A stretch of 64,000 nt of DNA from Streptomyces sp. 378 (GTDB lineage Bacteria > Actinomycetota > Actinomycetes > Streptomycetales > Streptomycetaceae). Below, piece after piece: positions 1 to 8,577 of this stretch; the stretch's first letter is position 1, and each line of letters begins with the position of its first letter. The notes beneath the pieces are model-generated. The model saw only the letters and a list, made by a program, of their open reading frames with translations, was not told the origin of the DNA and did not search any database. The stretch is taken from assembly GCF_030124145.1 (NCBI RefSeq), contig NZ_JASKMS010000003.1, forward strand, positions 248,001 through 312,000, written 5' to 3'. Both the position numbers and the translations under genes were made by a program.

Positions 1-1
1 G

Positions 2-232
2 TCCGTCCGCGCGGAGTTCCGCATGGCCGAGGAGAGGCCCGCACGTGTGGCGGCCCTCTCGCTGGCCGTACACGTCCCCACTCTGGAGCCGCGGCGCTTG
101 GCGGCGCTGCGCGCGGTGGTCTCGCACTGCACCGTCACCAACACACTGGCCCAGGCTCCGGAGATCGCACTGGACGTCCGGTGCGACACCGAGGACGAGA
201 TCGCGGAGCAGCCTGGTGCCGGCATCGAATAG
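2..232 (+). CDS. OsmC-family protein, C-terminal part (5' end outside window)
   Basis: The open frame enters the window at base 2 and ends at TAG 230-232; about 76 residues are visible. They match the C-terminal half of OsmC/Ohr-type peroxidases: a beta strand and helix (AVHVPTLEPRRLAALRAVV), then the second conserved cysteine in the motif SHCTVTNTL, then a final strand before the end. OsmC proteins use two cysteines to reduce organic hydroperoxides or react with sulfur species. The first cysteine lies outside the window, so activity cannot be judged. Location beside stress proteins and hydrogenase remnants fits an oxidative/hypoxic stress island. The ATG at 23 is internal, because the family sequence continues upstream of it. 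Confidence 0.7.
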   Translation, partial: SVRAEFRMAEERPARVAALSLAVHVPTLEPRRLAALRAVVSHCTVTNTLAQAPEIALDVRCDTEDEIAEQPGAGIE

Positions 233-383
233 CCAGCGGAGCCGAATCGCCGCGGGGCGTCCCCTCGGTGACATCGCACTCCCCGAGGGCACCGTGGTGG
301 CGACCGTCGTGCCGAAGGGCGAGCCCCACGCGCCGAGCCCCCTGTCATCTCCCGTCGTCGGGCCTACGGGTGGACGAGAGGCA

Positions 384-397
384 GGGCCGACCGGCCC
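384..397. promoter_or_regulatory. DevR/OsdR-like palindrome upstream of the CBS gene
   Basis: GGGCCGACCGGCCC is a palindrome with 6-bp arms around AC, 70 bp upstream of the CBS-domain start. The same degenerate motif recurs upstream of most genes of this stress island (1833, 2149, 7135, 8896, 15560). It resembles the DosR/DevR box logic of actinobacterial dormancy regulons. No binding data; inference from repetition and position. Confidence 0.5.
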
Positions 398-467
398 AAG
401 ACGGTACGGGGGCGCATGGGCGAGGCCGGAAGTGTCGCGAAGCCATGCCACAGGTGGGAGGTCGTCC

Positions 468-720
468 ATGCACGACTCTGTGTACACCGTGAGCGACGTG
501 ATGACCCGCACGGTCGTCGCGCTGGCCGCCGGAGCCGCCTTCAAGGAGATCGTGCGCACCTTGGAAGGGCGGCGTATCAGCGCCCTGCCCGTCATCGACA
601 CCGGTAACCGCGTGGTCGGCGTCGTGTCGGAGGCCGATCTGCTGCGCAAGGAGGAATTCCGGGACAGCGCCCCCGAGCGGGGACCGCGGGCCCGGCCTCC
701 GGCGGGCCTGGACACCCTCC
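468..720 (+). pseudogene. CBS-domain protein, 3' truncated
   Basis: ATG at 468 starts a typical Streptomyces CBS-domain protein: VSDVMTRTVVALAAG, then KEIVRTLEGRRISALPVID and VVGVVSEADLLRKEEFRDS. CBS pairs bind adenine nucleotides and, with BON domains, are common in stress islands. Only one CBS motif is present; native members have two and usually a BON domain. Similarity stops near residue 84 (base about 715-720), exactly where the opposite strand begins to read as hydrogenase subunit gamma. The frame stays open to 1100 but its residues there are the antisense of the hydrogenase and Crp genes. I read this as a deletion joining the two genes tail to tail. A protein of about 210 residues with a nonsense tail could still be made. 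Confidence 0.65.
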
Positions 721-884
721 GAGACGGGGATCTCCCCGACCCCGAAGGCGTACACCATGGCGAACCGGCCCGGGGTGAAGGGTTCGAGAGCCTTCTGCCC
801 GGCGGGCGCCGGCGTGAGACTGACCGTGTCGGCCGTCTCGCGCCGCACGCCGGTCACCAGATGGGGGACGGGGATGTCGGTCAT
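720..884 (-). pseudogene. [NiFe]-hydrogenase subunit gamma (FAD/NAD-binding), N-terminal remnant
   Basis: Starting at ATG 884 the reverse strand encodes about 55 residues typical of the gamma subunit of group 3b-type hydrogenases/sulfhydrogenases, a ferredoxin-reductase-like diaphorase: VRRETADTVSLTP, then FTPGRFAMVYAFGVGEIPVS. The last segment is the FAD-binding RxxxM/Y-type beta strand of that family. After residue 55 similarity ends abruptly and the frame runs through antisense of the CBS gene to a stop near 345. The start overlaps the stop of the Crp-like gene (ATGA), so it was the third gene of an operon beta-crp-gamma. The small and large hydrogenase subunits expected downstream are absent, so no functional hydrogenase can be made here. 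Confidence 0.68.
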
Positions 885-1335
885 GCCGGGCTCCCGCTCC
901 CGTACGGGGCGCACAGGTCGAGCAGACGTATCCGCGAGGCCTGCAGCCGGTGTGCCACGACCCGGCCGACCCAGGTGGCGATCGACCGTCCGAACTCCGG
1001 GTCCTGCGCGCACGCGGCCCGTACGGCATCGGCGTCGAACTCCCAGGCCCGCACGGGGCTGAGTGCCTCGGCCCCCAGCTGCCACACATACGGTGCGTAG
1101 TGCCAGGACCAGCCGAGCAGCTCGCCATGGCTCAGGGACTCGATGACGGCGGCGCGACGGCCGGGCACATGCAGGTCGAGGAGGACGGTCCCGGTCCGGA
1201 TGATCCAGAACCGGTCGGCGCGGCGGCCCTCCTCGAAGAGGCGCGTCCCGGCCTCGAAGGAGACCTCACGGGCGAGGCGCATCAGCCGGTCGCGGTGCTC
1301 GGCCGGAAGAGCCATGGGGAGAGTGGTGGGGGAGG

Positions 1336-1339
<4 letters not shown>
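881..1339 (-). CDS. Crp/Fnr-type cyclic-nucleotide-binding domain protein of the hydrogenase operon
   Basis: A complete 152-residue protein consisting of one cNMP-binding beta barrel (residues about 15-105: [44 protein letters not shown]) and a short C-terminal helix ([20 protein letters not shown]). There is no winged-helix DNA-binding domain, so it is a sensor or adaptor rather than a classical Crp regulator. Small proteins of this kind lie between the beta and gamma genes in Streptomyces hydrogenase operons. The start overlaps the stop of the beta gene and its own stop overlaps the gamma start. It appears to be the only intact member of this operon in the window; its role without the hydrogenase is unclear. 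Confidence 0.75.
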
Positions 1340-1742
<403 letters not shown>

Positions 1743-1832
1743 GATCACCCCTCCGAGTCCTTGCTCGGTCCCCTGATGTCAGCCTGCTCCACCAGGGGGT
1801 GCGGCACGACGGGCCGCCCGGGCACCCTCGTA

Positions 1833-1865
1833 GGGCCCTTCGGCCTCATCGGGTGTGCGGGGCCC
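1833..1865. promoter_or_regulatory. Tandem DevR/OsdR-like boxes upstream of the hydrogenase remnant
   Basis: Box 1 is GGGCCCTTCGGCCT (1833-1846), which on the minus strand reads AGGCCGAAGGGCCC; a weaker GGGTGTGCGGGGCCC follows at 1851-1865, centres about 19 bp apart. They lie about 90 bp upstream of the beta-subunit start. Same motif family as at 384, 2149 and 7135. Inference only. Confidence 0.4.
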
Positions 1866-1984
1866 TGTGGGTGCCCCCGGGCCCCGCGCACGAAGGACGG
1901 GAAGGACATCCGCTTCTCGCGGATCCCGATTGCGCGGTGGGCGGTGCGAGGCCGCTTCCCCGCGTCTCATCACGTCCTTCCCGC

Positions 1985-2020
1985 CACTTCCAGCACACCA
2001 CCCACTTCCAGCACACCACC
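1985..2020. repeat. 18-bp perfect tandem duplication
   Basis: CACTTCCAGCACACCACC occurs twice back to back (1985-2002 and 2003-2020). It lies in the 524-bp non-coding stretch between the divergent beta-subunit remnant and the usp gene. No coding content was seen in this stretch; it holds this duplication and the two pairs of DevR-like boxes. Origin is probably replication slippage. Confidence 0.8.
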
Positions 2021-2148
2021 CGGAGGGCGTGGCCGGCAGGGGCCGGCCGGTCCCGACCGGCCCGGTCGCCCGACCCGTCGGCCGAGCTCAGTAGGGCATC
2101 GGACGCCCGACGGGGTACGCAGGCTGATGACATGCCGGCCGGTCAGGT

Positions 2149-2183
2149 GGGCCGAACGGCCCCGGCAGGGGCCGAACCGCCCC
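2149..2183. promoter_or_regulatory. Tandem DevR/OsdR-like boxes upstream of usp
   Basis: GGGCCGAACGGCCC (2149-2162, 6-bp arms) and GGGGCCGAACCGCCCC (2168-2183), centres exactly 20 bp apart, about two helical turns. Paired boxes at this spacing are characteristic of DevR-type response regulators binding as two dimers. They lie 85-115 bp upstream of the usp start at 2267. Confidence 0.55.
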
Positions 2184-2266
2184 TGCCGACGAAGGCGCCG
2201 GAGTGCGACCGTGACAGTAGTACCCCTGCTGCACGAGTGGCAGCCCGAAGGATTGGCGGTGGAATC

Positions 2267-3139
2267 ATGGAACTGCCCCTGGTCGTTGGTGTCGACGGGT
2301 CCGACGGCAGCATCCTGGCCGTCGACTGGGCGGTGGATGAGGCCGCACGCCACGGTCTGCCGTTGCGTCTGGTCTACGGCTCCCTGTGGGAGCGCTACGA
2401 GGGTGCGCTGCCGTCCTTGAGTCTGCAGCGACCGTCGGAGCGGGTGATGGCGCGGCACATCGTGGCTTCCGCCGAGGAACGCGTCCGACGGCTCAACCCT
2501 GAGGTGAAGGTGTCCGTCGAGGCGGTGGCCGCCGAAGCGGTGTCCGCCCTCCTGAGCGAGGGTGACAACGCCTCCGCCCTGGTGACCGGCTCGCGCGGCC
2601 GCGGAGAGCTCAAGGGAGCCCTGCTGGGCTCGGTGGGCCTCGCCGTCGCGGCTCGTGCGTACTGCCCGGTCATCGTGGTCCGGGGTGACAAGGCCGGTCT
2701 CGCCGGGACCCATCGCCGGATCCTGCTCGGTGCCGGAGACCCCGACACCAGCCACGAGGCCGTCCGGTTCGCCTTCCGGGAGGCCGAGGCGCGCGCATGC
2801 GTGCTCGACGTCGTCCGGGCCTGGCGTCGTCCCGCGCACGAGGACGCCGACCAGTCCGCTCCCGCCGAGGAGACCGCGGAGCACGAGGCGCGGGCCTCCG
2901 ACCTGGTCGATACGCTGATCGCTGAGGTGGCGGTCGATCATCCGGCCGTGCGGGTGAAGCGGGCGACGATCGAAGGGCCGGCCCGCAAGGTGCTGGTGAA
3001 CCGCTCGGAGGCTGCCGACCTGGTGGTTGTCGGCGCACGGCGCCGGTCCGGCCACTTCGGCCTCCAGCTCGGCCGGGTGAGCCACACCCTGCTGCACCAC
3101 GCGGCCTGCCCGGTGGCCGTCGTCCCGCAGCGCGTCTGA
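2267..3139 (+). CDS. Universal stress protein, two UspA domains
   Basis: A 290-residue tandem UspA protein. Domain 1 (about 1-140) opens with LPLVVGVDGSDGSILAVDWA and carries the ATP-binding-type signature TGSRGRGELKGALLGSVG near residues 105-122, followed by CPVIVVRG. Domain 2 (about 148-290) has HRRILLGAGDP and VVVGARRRSGHFGLQLGRVS, ending HHAACPVAVVPQ. The G-2x-G-9x-G(S/T) signature of ATP-binding Usps is well kept in domain 1 and changed in domain 2. Tandem Usps of this size belong to hypoxia/dormancy regulons in actinobacteria. ATG 2267 begins exactly at the first beta strand; the upstream open frame lacks similarity. Likely controlled by the paired boxes at 2149-2183. Confidence 0.85.
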   Translation: MELPLVVGVDGSDGSILAVDWAVDEAARHGLPLRLVYGSLWERYEGALPSLSLQRPSERVMARHIVASAEERVRRLNPEVKVSVEAVAAEAVSALLSEGDNASALVTGSRGRGELKGALLGSVGLAVAARAYCPVIVVRGDKAGLAGTHRRILLGAGDPDTSHEAVRFAFREAEARACVLDVVRAWRRPAHEDADQSAPAEETAEHEARASDLVDTLIAEVAVDHPAVRVKRATIEGPARKVLVNRSEAADLVVVGARRRSGHFGLQLGRVSHTLLHHAACPVAVVPQRV

Positions 3140-3180
3140 GGCGCGGGACGGCCCGAGACGCGCGGATGAGCGCTCCGGCG

Positions 3181-3212
3181 TCCCGCGACACGAACGACGA
3201 CGTGTCGCGGGA
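3181..3212. terminator. 12-bp inverted repeat between usp and the GH65 gene
   Basis: TCCCGCGACACG and CGTGTCGCGGGA are perfect 12-bp arms (3181-3192, 3201-3212) around an 8-base loop. It lies 40 bp after the usp stop and 90 bp before the GH65 start. There is no T-run, so it could be a G/C-rich actinomycete terminator or an operator. Confidence 0.45.
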
Positions 3213-3300
3213 GGCCGGAGCCGGCCCGCGCAGGGCCACACTGGTCCAGCAGGAGTCTCATCCGGAGCACCCATCTCCCAGCCGCGAAGGGGGCAGCCGC

Positions 3301-5679
3301 ATGACGGCCTGGACCTGGGAGTACGAGGGCTACGACCCCGCGGACGAACGGCTGCGGGAGTCACTGTGCACGCTGGGCAACGGACGCTTCGCCACACGCG
3401 GCGCCCTGCCGGAGTGTGCCGCCGACGACGTGCACTATCCCGGCACCTACGCGGCCGGCTGCTACAACCGGCTCACCTCCGTGGTCGCCGGACGCCCGGT
3501 CGAGAACGAGGACATCGTCAACCTGCCGAACTGGCTGCCGCTCCGCTTCCGGCGCCCGGGCGGTGAATGGCTCACGCCGGACACCGCGCCCGTACTCGCC
3601 CACCGGCAGGCGCTGTACCTGGACACCGGTCTCCTCGAACGCGTGACCCGATACGGACTGGACGACGGACAGGTGCTGTCCGTACGCCAGCAGCGGCTCG
3701 TGCACATGGCCGATCCGCATCTGGCGGCCCTGCGCACCGAGTTCACCGTGGAGGGCGACACCATGGAGCTGGAGGTCGAGGCGGCGCTGGACGGTGACGT
3801 GACCAACAGCGGTGTGCAGCGCTACCGCGGCCTGGAAGGACGCCATCTGACCCACGTGCACACCGGCACCGCCGCGCCCGGCACGGTATGGCTGCGCTGC
3901 CGTACCCGCACGTCGGACATCCGGATCGGCATGGCGGCCCGGCTGACCTGTGGCGCACCGGTCACCGAGACCCACCGGCACTCTCGTGCCGTGCAACGGG
4001 TGAGGCTGGTTCTGGAACCGGGCCGCGCCGCCGCCGTCGACAAGACGGTGGCCCTGCACACCTCGCGCGACCCGGCGATCAGCGATCCGCTGCAGGCCGC
4101 GGTAAACCGGGTGAGCGCGGCGCCCGGCTTCGAGGCGCTCCTGAAGTCGCACCTGACGGCGTGGGCCCAGCTGTGGCGCCGGGCCGAGATCGACGTCCCC
4201 GGGGAAGCCGGGGCCATCCTGCGCCTGCACCTGTTCCATGTGCTGCAGACACTCTCCCCGCACACCGCCGACCTGGACGTGGGCGTGCCGGCCCGCGGGC
4301 TGCACGGCGAGGCCTACCGCGGCCATGTCTTCTGGGACGAACTGTTCGTCCTGCCGTACCTGAACCTGCACTTCCCCGAGGTGTCCCGCGCCCTCCTCCA
4401 CTACCGTCACCGGCGTCTGGACCGGGCCCGCGCCGCGGCCCGGGCCATCGGCCGGCGCGGGGCGCTGTACCCGTGGCAGAGCGGCAGCGACGGACGTGAG
4501 GAGACGCAGCGGCTGCACCTCAACCCCCGCTCGGGCCGCTGGCTGCCGGACCACACGCACCTCCAGCACCACGTCGGATCGGCGATCGCGTACAACGTGT
4601 GGCAGTACTGCGAGGCCAGTGGCGATGCCGAGTTCCTGCATACCAAGGGCGCCGAGATGCTGGTGCAGATCGCGCGCTTCTGGGCCGACTCGGCCACCTG
4701 GGACGAGAGGTCGGGCCGGTGCCGTATCCGGGGCGTGGTCGGCCCCGACGAGTACCACGAGGCGTACCCCGATGCCGAGCGGCCCGGCCTGGACGACAAC
4801 GCCTACACCAACGTCACGGCCGCCTGGGTGCTCGCCCGGACACTGGAGGTGCTGCGCGATCTGCCGACACCCCGCCGGCGCGAACTCGTGGAACGTGCCG
4901 AGCTGGACAGCGGCGAACTGGAGCAGTGGGAGGAGGTCTCCCGCACCCTTCACGTGCCGTTCCACGACAACGTCATCAGCCAGTTCGAGGGGTACGGCGA
5001 GCTGGCCGAACTCGACTGGGACGGCTACCGGACGCGCTACGACGACATCCGGCGACTCGACCGGATCCTGGAGGCGGAGGGCGACAGCGTCAACCGCTAC
5101 AAAGCCTCCAAACAGGCGGACGTGCTCATGCTCGGCTACCTCTTCTCGCCGGACGAACTCCAGGGCCTCTTCCAGCGCCTGGGCTACCGCGTCGGCGAGG
5201 AGACCTGGGCGCGGACCGTCGACTACTACCTGGCCCGCACCAGCCACGGTTCCACCCTCAGCGGTCTCGTCCACGGCTGGATCCTCGCGCGCGCCCGGCG
5301 CAGCGAGGCCTGGTCGTTCTGCCAGGAGGCCCTCAGGGGCGACGTGGCCGACCTCCAGGGCGGCACCACCGGTGAGGGCATCCACCTCGGTGCGATGGCC
5401 GGCACCCTCGACCTGGTCCAACGGGGGCTGACGGGGCTGGAGACGCGGCAAGGGGCGCTCTGGCTGGACCCCGTGCCGCTGCCGGAGCTGTCGTCGTACG
5501 GCTTCTCGCTGCAGTACCAGGGGCACTGGGGGGTACGGCTGCGCCTGGAGAGTGGCCGGCTGGAGATCACCGTCCCGCCGTCCGGCGGCCCGCCGATCGA
5601 TGTACGACTGCCCGACCGGACCGTCTGTGTCGGCCCCGGGGAGACGAGCCGGCTGCTGCTCGCCGACGGGCACGCGTGA
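3301..5679 (+). CDS. Glycoside hydrolase family 65 (kojibiose/trehalose/maltose phosphorylase-like)
   Basis: A 792-residue protein with the GH65 layout: N-terminal beta-sandwich (about 1-260, with LCTLGNGRFATRG near the start), a linker, the (alpha/alpha)6 barrel (about 300-690) and a short C-terminal beta domain. The catalytic acid motif VGPDEYHE is at 480-487, with Glu484 the expected proton donor. The segment KASKQADVLMLGYLF matches the part of the barrel that lies at the active site in GH65 phosphorylases; HGSTLSGLVHGW and GTTGEGIHLGAMAGTLD are further family signatures. It cleaves an alpha-glucoside such as trehalose, kojibiose or maltose, by phosphate or water; the sequence alone does not settle which. 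Start 3301 is preceded by GAAGGGGG; the frame upstream of it is not conserved-looking. Likely role is storage-sugar use under stress. Confidence 0.85.
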   Translation: MTAWTWEYEGYDPADERLRESLCTLGNGRFATRGALPECAADDVHYPGTYAAGCYNRLTSVVAGRPVENEDIVNLPNWLPLRFRRPGGEWLTPDTAPVLAHRQALYLDTGLLERVTRYGLDDGQVLSVRQQRLVHMADPHLAALRTEFTVEGDTMELEVEAALDGDVTNSGVQRYRGLEGRHLTHVHTGTAAPGTVWLRCRTRTSDIRIGMAARLTCGAPVTETHRHSRAVQRVRLVLEPGRAAAVDKTVALHTSRDPAISDPLQAAVNRVSAAPGFEALLKSHLTAWAQLWRRAEIDVPGEAGAILRLHLFHVLQTLSPHTADLDVGVPARGLHGEAYRGHVFWDELFVLPYLNLHFPEVSRALLHYRHRRLDRARAAARAIGRRGALYPWQSGSDGREETQRLHLNPRSGRWLPDHTHLQHHVGSAIAYNVWQYCEASGDAEFLHTKGAEMLVQIARFWADSATWDERSGRCRIRGVVGPDEYHEAYPDAERPGLDDNAYTNVTAAWVLARTLEVLRDLPTPRRRELVERAELDSGELEQWEEVSRTLHVPFHDNVISQFEGYGELAELDWDGYRTRYDDIRRLDRILEAEGDSVNRYKASKQADVLMLGYLFSPDELQGLFQRLGYRVGEETWARTVDYYLARTSHGSTLSGLVHGWILARARRSEAWSFCQEALRGDVADLQGGTTGEGIHLGAMAGTLDLVQRGLTGLETRQGALWLDPVPLPELSSYGFSLQYQGHWGVRLRLESGRLEITVPPSGGPPIDVRLPDRTVCVGPGETSRLLLADGHA

Positions 5680-5724
5680 GTCCGCGCCGGCGGCGCACCC
5701 ACGCGGACACCCAGCCCTGCCTCA

Positions 5725-5738
5725 GGGCCACCCGGCCC
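5725..5738. promoter_or_regulatory. Possible DevR/OsdR-like box upstream of the alcohol dehydrogenase
   Basis: GGGCCACCCGGCCC matches the arms of the motif found at 384, 2149 and 7135 but has a poorer centre. It lies about 120 bp upstream of the dehydrogenase start. The rest of 5680-5857 holds nothing else recognised. Confidence 0.3.
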
Positions 5739-5857
5739 AAGCGAGGGCCGCCACTCTGGTCGAAGATGGATCCATGGGGCATCTCCCATGCGCTCCGTGC
5801 CCGCCCCAGAGATCCGCCGACGAACAACGAAGGGCCGGAGATCGAGGAGGAACGGCT

Positions 5858-6928
5858 ATGAAGGGCTTCGTTTTCCACGGCCCCGGGCAGTCCGCCTGGG
5901 AGGATGTCCCGGATCCGGGACTCAAGGATCCCACCGACGCCATCGTCCGGGTCGACGCCGTCACCATCTGCGGAACGGACCTGCACATCCTCAAGGGGGA
6001 CGTGCCGGAGGTGCCCCCCGGGACGGTGCTGGGGCACGAAGCGGTCGGCGAGATCGTCGAGACCGGCAGCGACGTGCGCACCGTCCGGCCGGGCGACCGG
6101 GTCCTGGTCTCCTGCATCACCGCCTGCGGCCGCTGCCGCTTCTGCAGGGACGGCGCCTACGGCCAGTGCCGGGGCGGCGGGGGCTGGATCCTGGGCCACC
6201 TGATCGACGGGACCCAGGCGGAGTACGTCCGCGTGCCGCACGCCGATCTGTCCGTGCATCCGCTGCCGGGCGCACTGGAGAGCAACGACGCCGTGCTGTT
6301 CGCGGACATCTTCCCGACCGCCTACGAGGTGGGCGTCATCAACGGAGGTGTGCGGCCCGGCGACACGGTCGTGGTCGTCGGCGCCGGACCGATCGGTCTC
6401 GCCGCGATCCTCACCGCGCGGCTGTACTCCCCGGAGCGGATCATCGCCGTGGATCTCGCCGACTCCCGGCTCGAGGCCGCCAGGCGGTTCGGTGCCGACG
6501 CCGTCGCTCCTGTGCGCGACCAGCCGGAGCAGCTCGTCGCCGATCTCACCGGCGGGATCGGTGCCGACGCGGCCATCGAGGCGGTCGGAGTGCCGGAGAG
6601 CTTCGAGATGTGCACCCGCATGGTGCGGCCGGGCGGCCGGGTGGCCAATGTCGGGGTCCACGGCAAGCCCGCGACCCTGCACCTCGAAGACCTGTGGATC
6701 AAGAACGTGACCATCACCACCGGCCTGGTCGACACGTCCTCCACGCCCACACTGCTGAGGATGGCGGCCGCCGGCCGTGTATCGACTTCCGGCTTGGTCA
6801 CCCACACCTTCGTCCTGGACCAGATGGAGGAGGCCTACGAGGTCTTCGCCCACGCCGCCGACACCGGCGCGCTCAAGGTCGTGCTCGGCGGACAGCGGCA
6901 CGACGAGCTGGCCGTCCCCGCGGCCTGA
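5858..6928 (+). CDS. Zinc-dependent alcohol dehydrogenase (medium-chain dehydrogenase family)
   Basis: A 356-residue MDR-family enzyme. The catalytic zinc ligands are visible in TICGTDLHILKGD (Cys, about residue 38) and LGHEAVGEIVETG (His-Glu, about 61-62). The structural zinc loop has the four cysteines CGRCRFCRDGAYGQC (about 91-105). The Rossmann motif VVVVGAGPIGLAAI (about 171-184) binds NAD(P), and AVDLADSRLEAARRFGAD is the coenzyme-specificity strand. The family oxidises alcohols or reduces aldehydes; the substrate is not evident. GAGGAGG eight bases upstream decides ATG 5858. It lies among stress proteins and is probably part of the same hypoxia regulon, where NAD recycling would be its likely contribution. 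Confidence 0.85.
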   Translation: MKGFVFHGPGQSAWEDVPDPGLKDPTDAIVRVDAVTICGTDLHILKGDVPEVPPGTVLGHEAVGEIVETGSDVRTVRPGDRVLVSCITACGRCRFCRDGAYGQCRGGGGWILGHLIDGTQAEYVRVPHADLSVHPLPGALESNDAVLFADIFPTAYEVGVINGGVRPGDTVVVVGAGPIGLAAILTARLYSPERIIAVDLADSRLEAARRFGADAVAPVRDQPEQLVADLTGGIGADAAIEAVGVPESFEMCTRMVRPGGRVANVGVHGKPATLHLEDLWIKNVTITTGLVDTSSTPTLLRMAAAGRVSTSGLVTHTFVLDQMEEAYEVFAHAADTGALKVVLGGQRHDELAVPAA

Positions 6929-7134
6929 CCATGCCACCCGCGGGTCGGGTCAGGTGTCCGAGGCCGTGAGCGGCACACCGGTCACCGGGCCCGGCCTGAT
7001 GCAACCGCGTGCGCCGAGTACGCCGCACCGGGGTGATCACACCGGACGGCCGCGGCTGCCGGGGTTCCTCACCGTGGGGCCGTGCCCCTGACGGGGCGCC
7101 CTGCGCGCGGTGCGACCGTGGCTCTTCGACGGAC

Positions 7135-7170
7135 GGGGCCGAACGGTCCCAGGCCGGGACCTGTGACCCC
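7135..7170. promoter_or_regulatory. Tandem DevR/OsdR-like boxes upstream of usp
   Basis: GGGGCCGAACGGTCCC (7135-7150) and GGGACCTGTGACCCC (7156-7170) have centres about 20 bp apart. They precede the usp start at 7232 by 62-97 bp. This is the best candidate promoter-proximal pair in the window. The remainder of the 303-bp gap (6929-7231) shows no gene. Confidence 0.55.
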
Positions 7171-7231
7171 TGCCCCGCGCCGCTCCTCGGCACGAACCTG
7201 AAGACGGATACCGATTCAGGAGGTGGACAGC

Positions 7232-8137
7232 ATGGTGCGCTACATCATGGTGGGCCTCGACGGCTCGTCCGAGAGCCGGGCGGCCGCGGAGTGGGCGGCC
7301 CGTGAGGCGACATCGCGCGGGCTGTCCCTGCGGCTTGTGCACGTGTGGGAGCCGGTCCCGGAACGGATGGCGCAGGCACCGCTGCTCGGCACGGAGACCC
7401 TGCGGCACTGGAGCGAGCGGATCCCGCGCGGGGCCACCGAGGGGCTGCGAGCGCGTCACCCGGGAGTGGACGTGGCCGCGGTCCAGGTGACCGGTGTACC
7501 GGCCGATGTCCTGGTGGACGTCGCGAGGGACGCCGAACTGGTGGTCCTGGGCTCCCGCGGGCTGAGCGGGATCGGTGGGTTCCTGGTCGGTTCCGTGGGC
7601 CAGGCCGTCATCGCGCGGACCGAGGTACCGGTGGTACTGGTCCGGTCCGGGGAACAGGCGGCGGACGAGCACGCCATGGACCCGGCCGGCATCCCGTCAG
7701 CGGCCACACGGTTCCGTCCGGTGCTGCTGGGACTCGACACCCACAGCCCCGACGACACGGTCCTCGCGTTCGCCTTCGAGGAGGCCGCCCGTCGCCGGAC
7801 GGCCCTGCGCGTCCTGCACGCCTGGAACCCCCCGCCCCACCACGTCTACGGTCTGCCGGCCCATGCGGGTGTGTACGACGCACTCGCGCGTGAGTATGCG
7901 GCCGAGCTCACCGAGGCACTGCGCCCCTGGCGGGACAAGTACCCGGCCGTCGAGGTGATCGAGGCCTCCCGCGCCGGCAGTGCGGCGGACCAGATCGTGG
8001 CGTCCTCTCGCTATGCCTCGCTGGTCGTCGTGGGCCGGCGGATACGGCGCAGCCGGTTCGGCGTGCACATCGGGCCCGTCGCCCATGCCGTGCTGCACCA
8101 CGCCGCCGCCCCCGTCGCCGTGGTGGCACACCGCTGA
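7232..8137 (+). CDS. Universal stress protein, two UspA domains
   Basis: A 301-residue tandem Usp. Domain 1 starts YIMVGLDGSSESRAAAEWAA and has the nucleotide-binding-type signature LGSRGLSGIGGFLVGSVG near residues 107-124, then VPVVLVRSG. Domain 2 begins near residue 160 (FRPVLLGLDTHSPDD) and ends with VVVGRRIRRSRFGVHIGPVA and HHAAAPVAVVAH. AGGAGG at 7218-7223 sets the ATG at 7232; a GTG nine bases upstream overlaps that site and is unlikely. The gene ends just before a strong hairpin at 8170. With the paired boxes upstream it fits a DevR/OsdR-type regulon. Biochemical role of such proteins in Streptomyces is not settled. Confidence 0.87.
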   Translation: MVRYIMVGLDGSSESRAAAEWAAREATSRGLSLRLVHVWEPVPERMAQAPLLGTETLRHWSERIPRGATEGLRARHPGVDVAAVQVTGVPADVLVDVARDAELVVLGSRGLSGIGGFLVGSVGQAVIARTEVPVVLVRSGEQAADEHAMDPAGIPSAATRFRPVLLGLDTHSPDDTVLAFAFEEAARRRTALRVLHAWNPPPHHVYGLPAHAGVYDALAREYAAELTEALRPWRDKYPAVEVIEASRAGSAADQIVASSRYASLVVVGRRIRRSRFGVHIGPVAHAVLHHAAAPVAVVAHR

Positions 8138-8169
8138 CGGCACGGCGCATGGTCCGAAGGCCCACGACA

Positions 8170-8194
8170 GGGGGCGGCCCGCGAGGCCGCCCCC
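8170..8194. terminator. Bidirectional hairpin terminator
   Basis: GGGGGCGGCC and GGCCGCCCCC are perfect 10-bp arms around the loop CGCGA. It lies between the convergent usp gene and the acyl-CoA synthetase remnant. Followed by CTCTC rather than a T-run, as is common in Streptomyces. Confidence 0.7.
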
Positions 8195-8285
8195 TCTCAC
8201 GTGTGCCGCGTGGTCGGGGACGTATGTCCATGCCCTGACGGCCGGCTCCCCACGGCCTGCGCCGCGAGGAGCAGGACCCGCACGT

Positions 8286-8577
8286 TCAGCGGAGCCGGCG
8301 CAGGTAGGGGTCGTGGGCGCGACGTGGCAGCAGCCGGATCCGCGCGTCGAGGGCGGTGACGTGCTCGGGCCGGGCGAGGAGCGGATTGAAGTCCGCTTCC
8401 GCGAGCTGGGGCAGGTCGCTCGCCATCCGGGACAGCCGCAGCAGGAACCGCTCCAGCCCCGGGAGATCGACCGGGCCGGTGCCCTCCCGCCCGAAGAGGA
8501 GCGGCGCGCAGCGCGGTGCGGTGATCAGGTCGTGCACGTCCTGGTCGGTGAGCGGGGCGAGCCGCGCCGCGTGGTCG
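8286..8577 (-). pseudogene. ADP-forming acyl-CoA synthetase / protein acetyltransferase, C-terminal remnant
   Basis: About 96 residues matching the extreme C-terminus (ATP-grasp part) of bifunctional GNAT/acetate-CoA ligase (ADP-forming) proteins: LAPLTDQDVHDLI, RCAPLLFGREGT, DLPQLAEADFNPLLARPEH and DARIRLLPRRAHDPYLRRLR. The full protein is about 900 residues. Upstream of about 8577 the same strand reads as a hydrogenase maturation protease in a different frame, so the remnant has no start of its own. The breakpoint is near GTCGACCACGCG (8571-8581 region). These ligases are normal members of the Streptomyces hypoxia island. Confidence 0.65.

Noticed and set aside
1970..3397. Long minus-strand frame opposite the usp gene
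   Set aside because: Composition is antisense to the well-supported usp frame and shows no domain; typical G/C-frame shadow.
3361..5673. 770-codon minus-strand frame opposite the GH65 gene
   Set aside because: It mirrors the GH65 codons exactly and has no recognisable motif.
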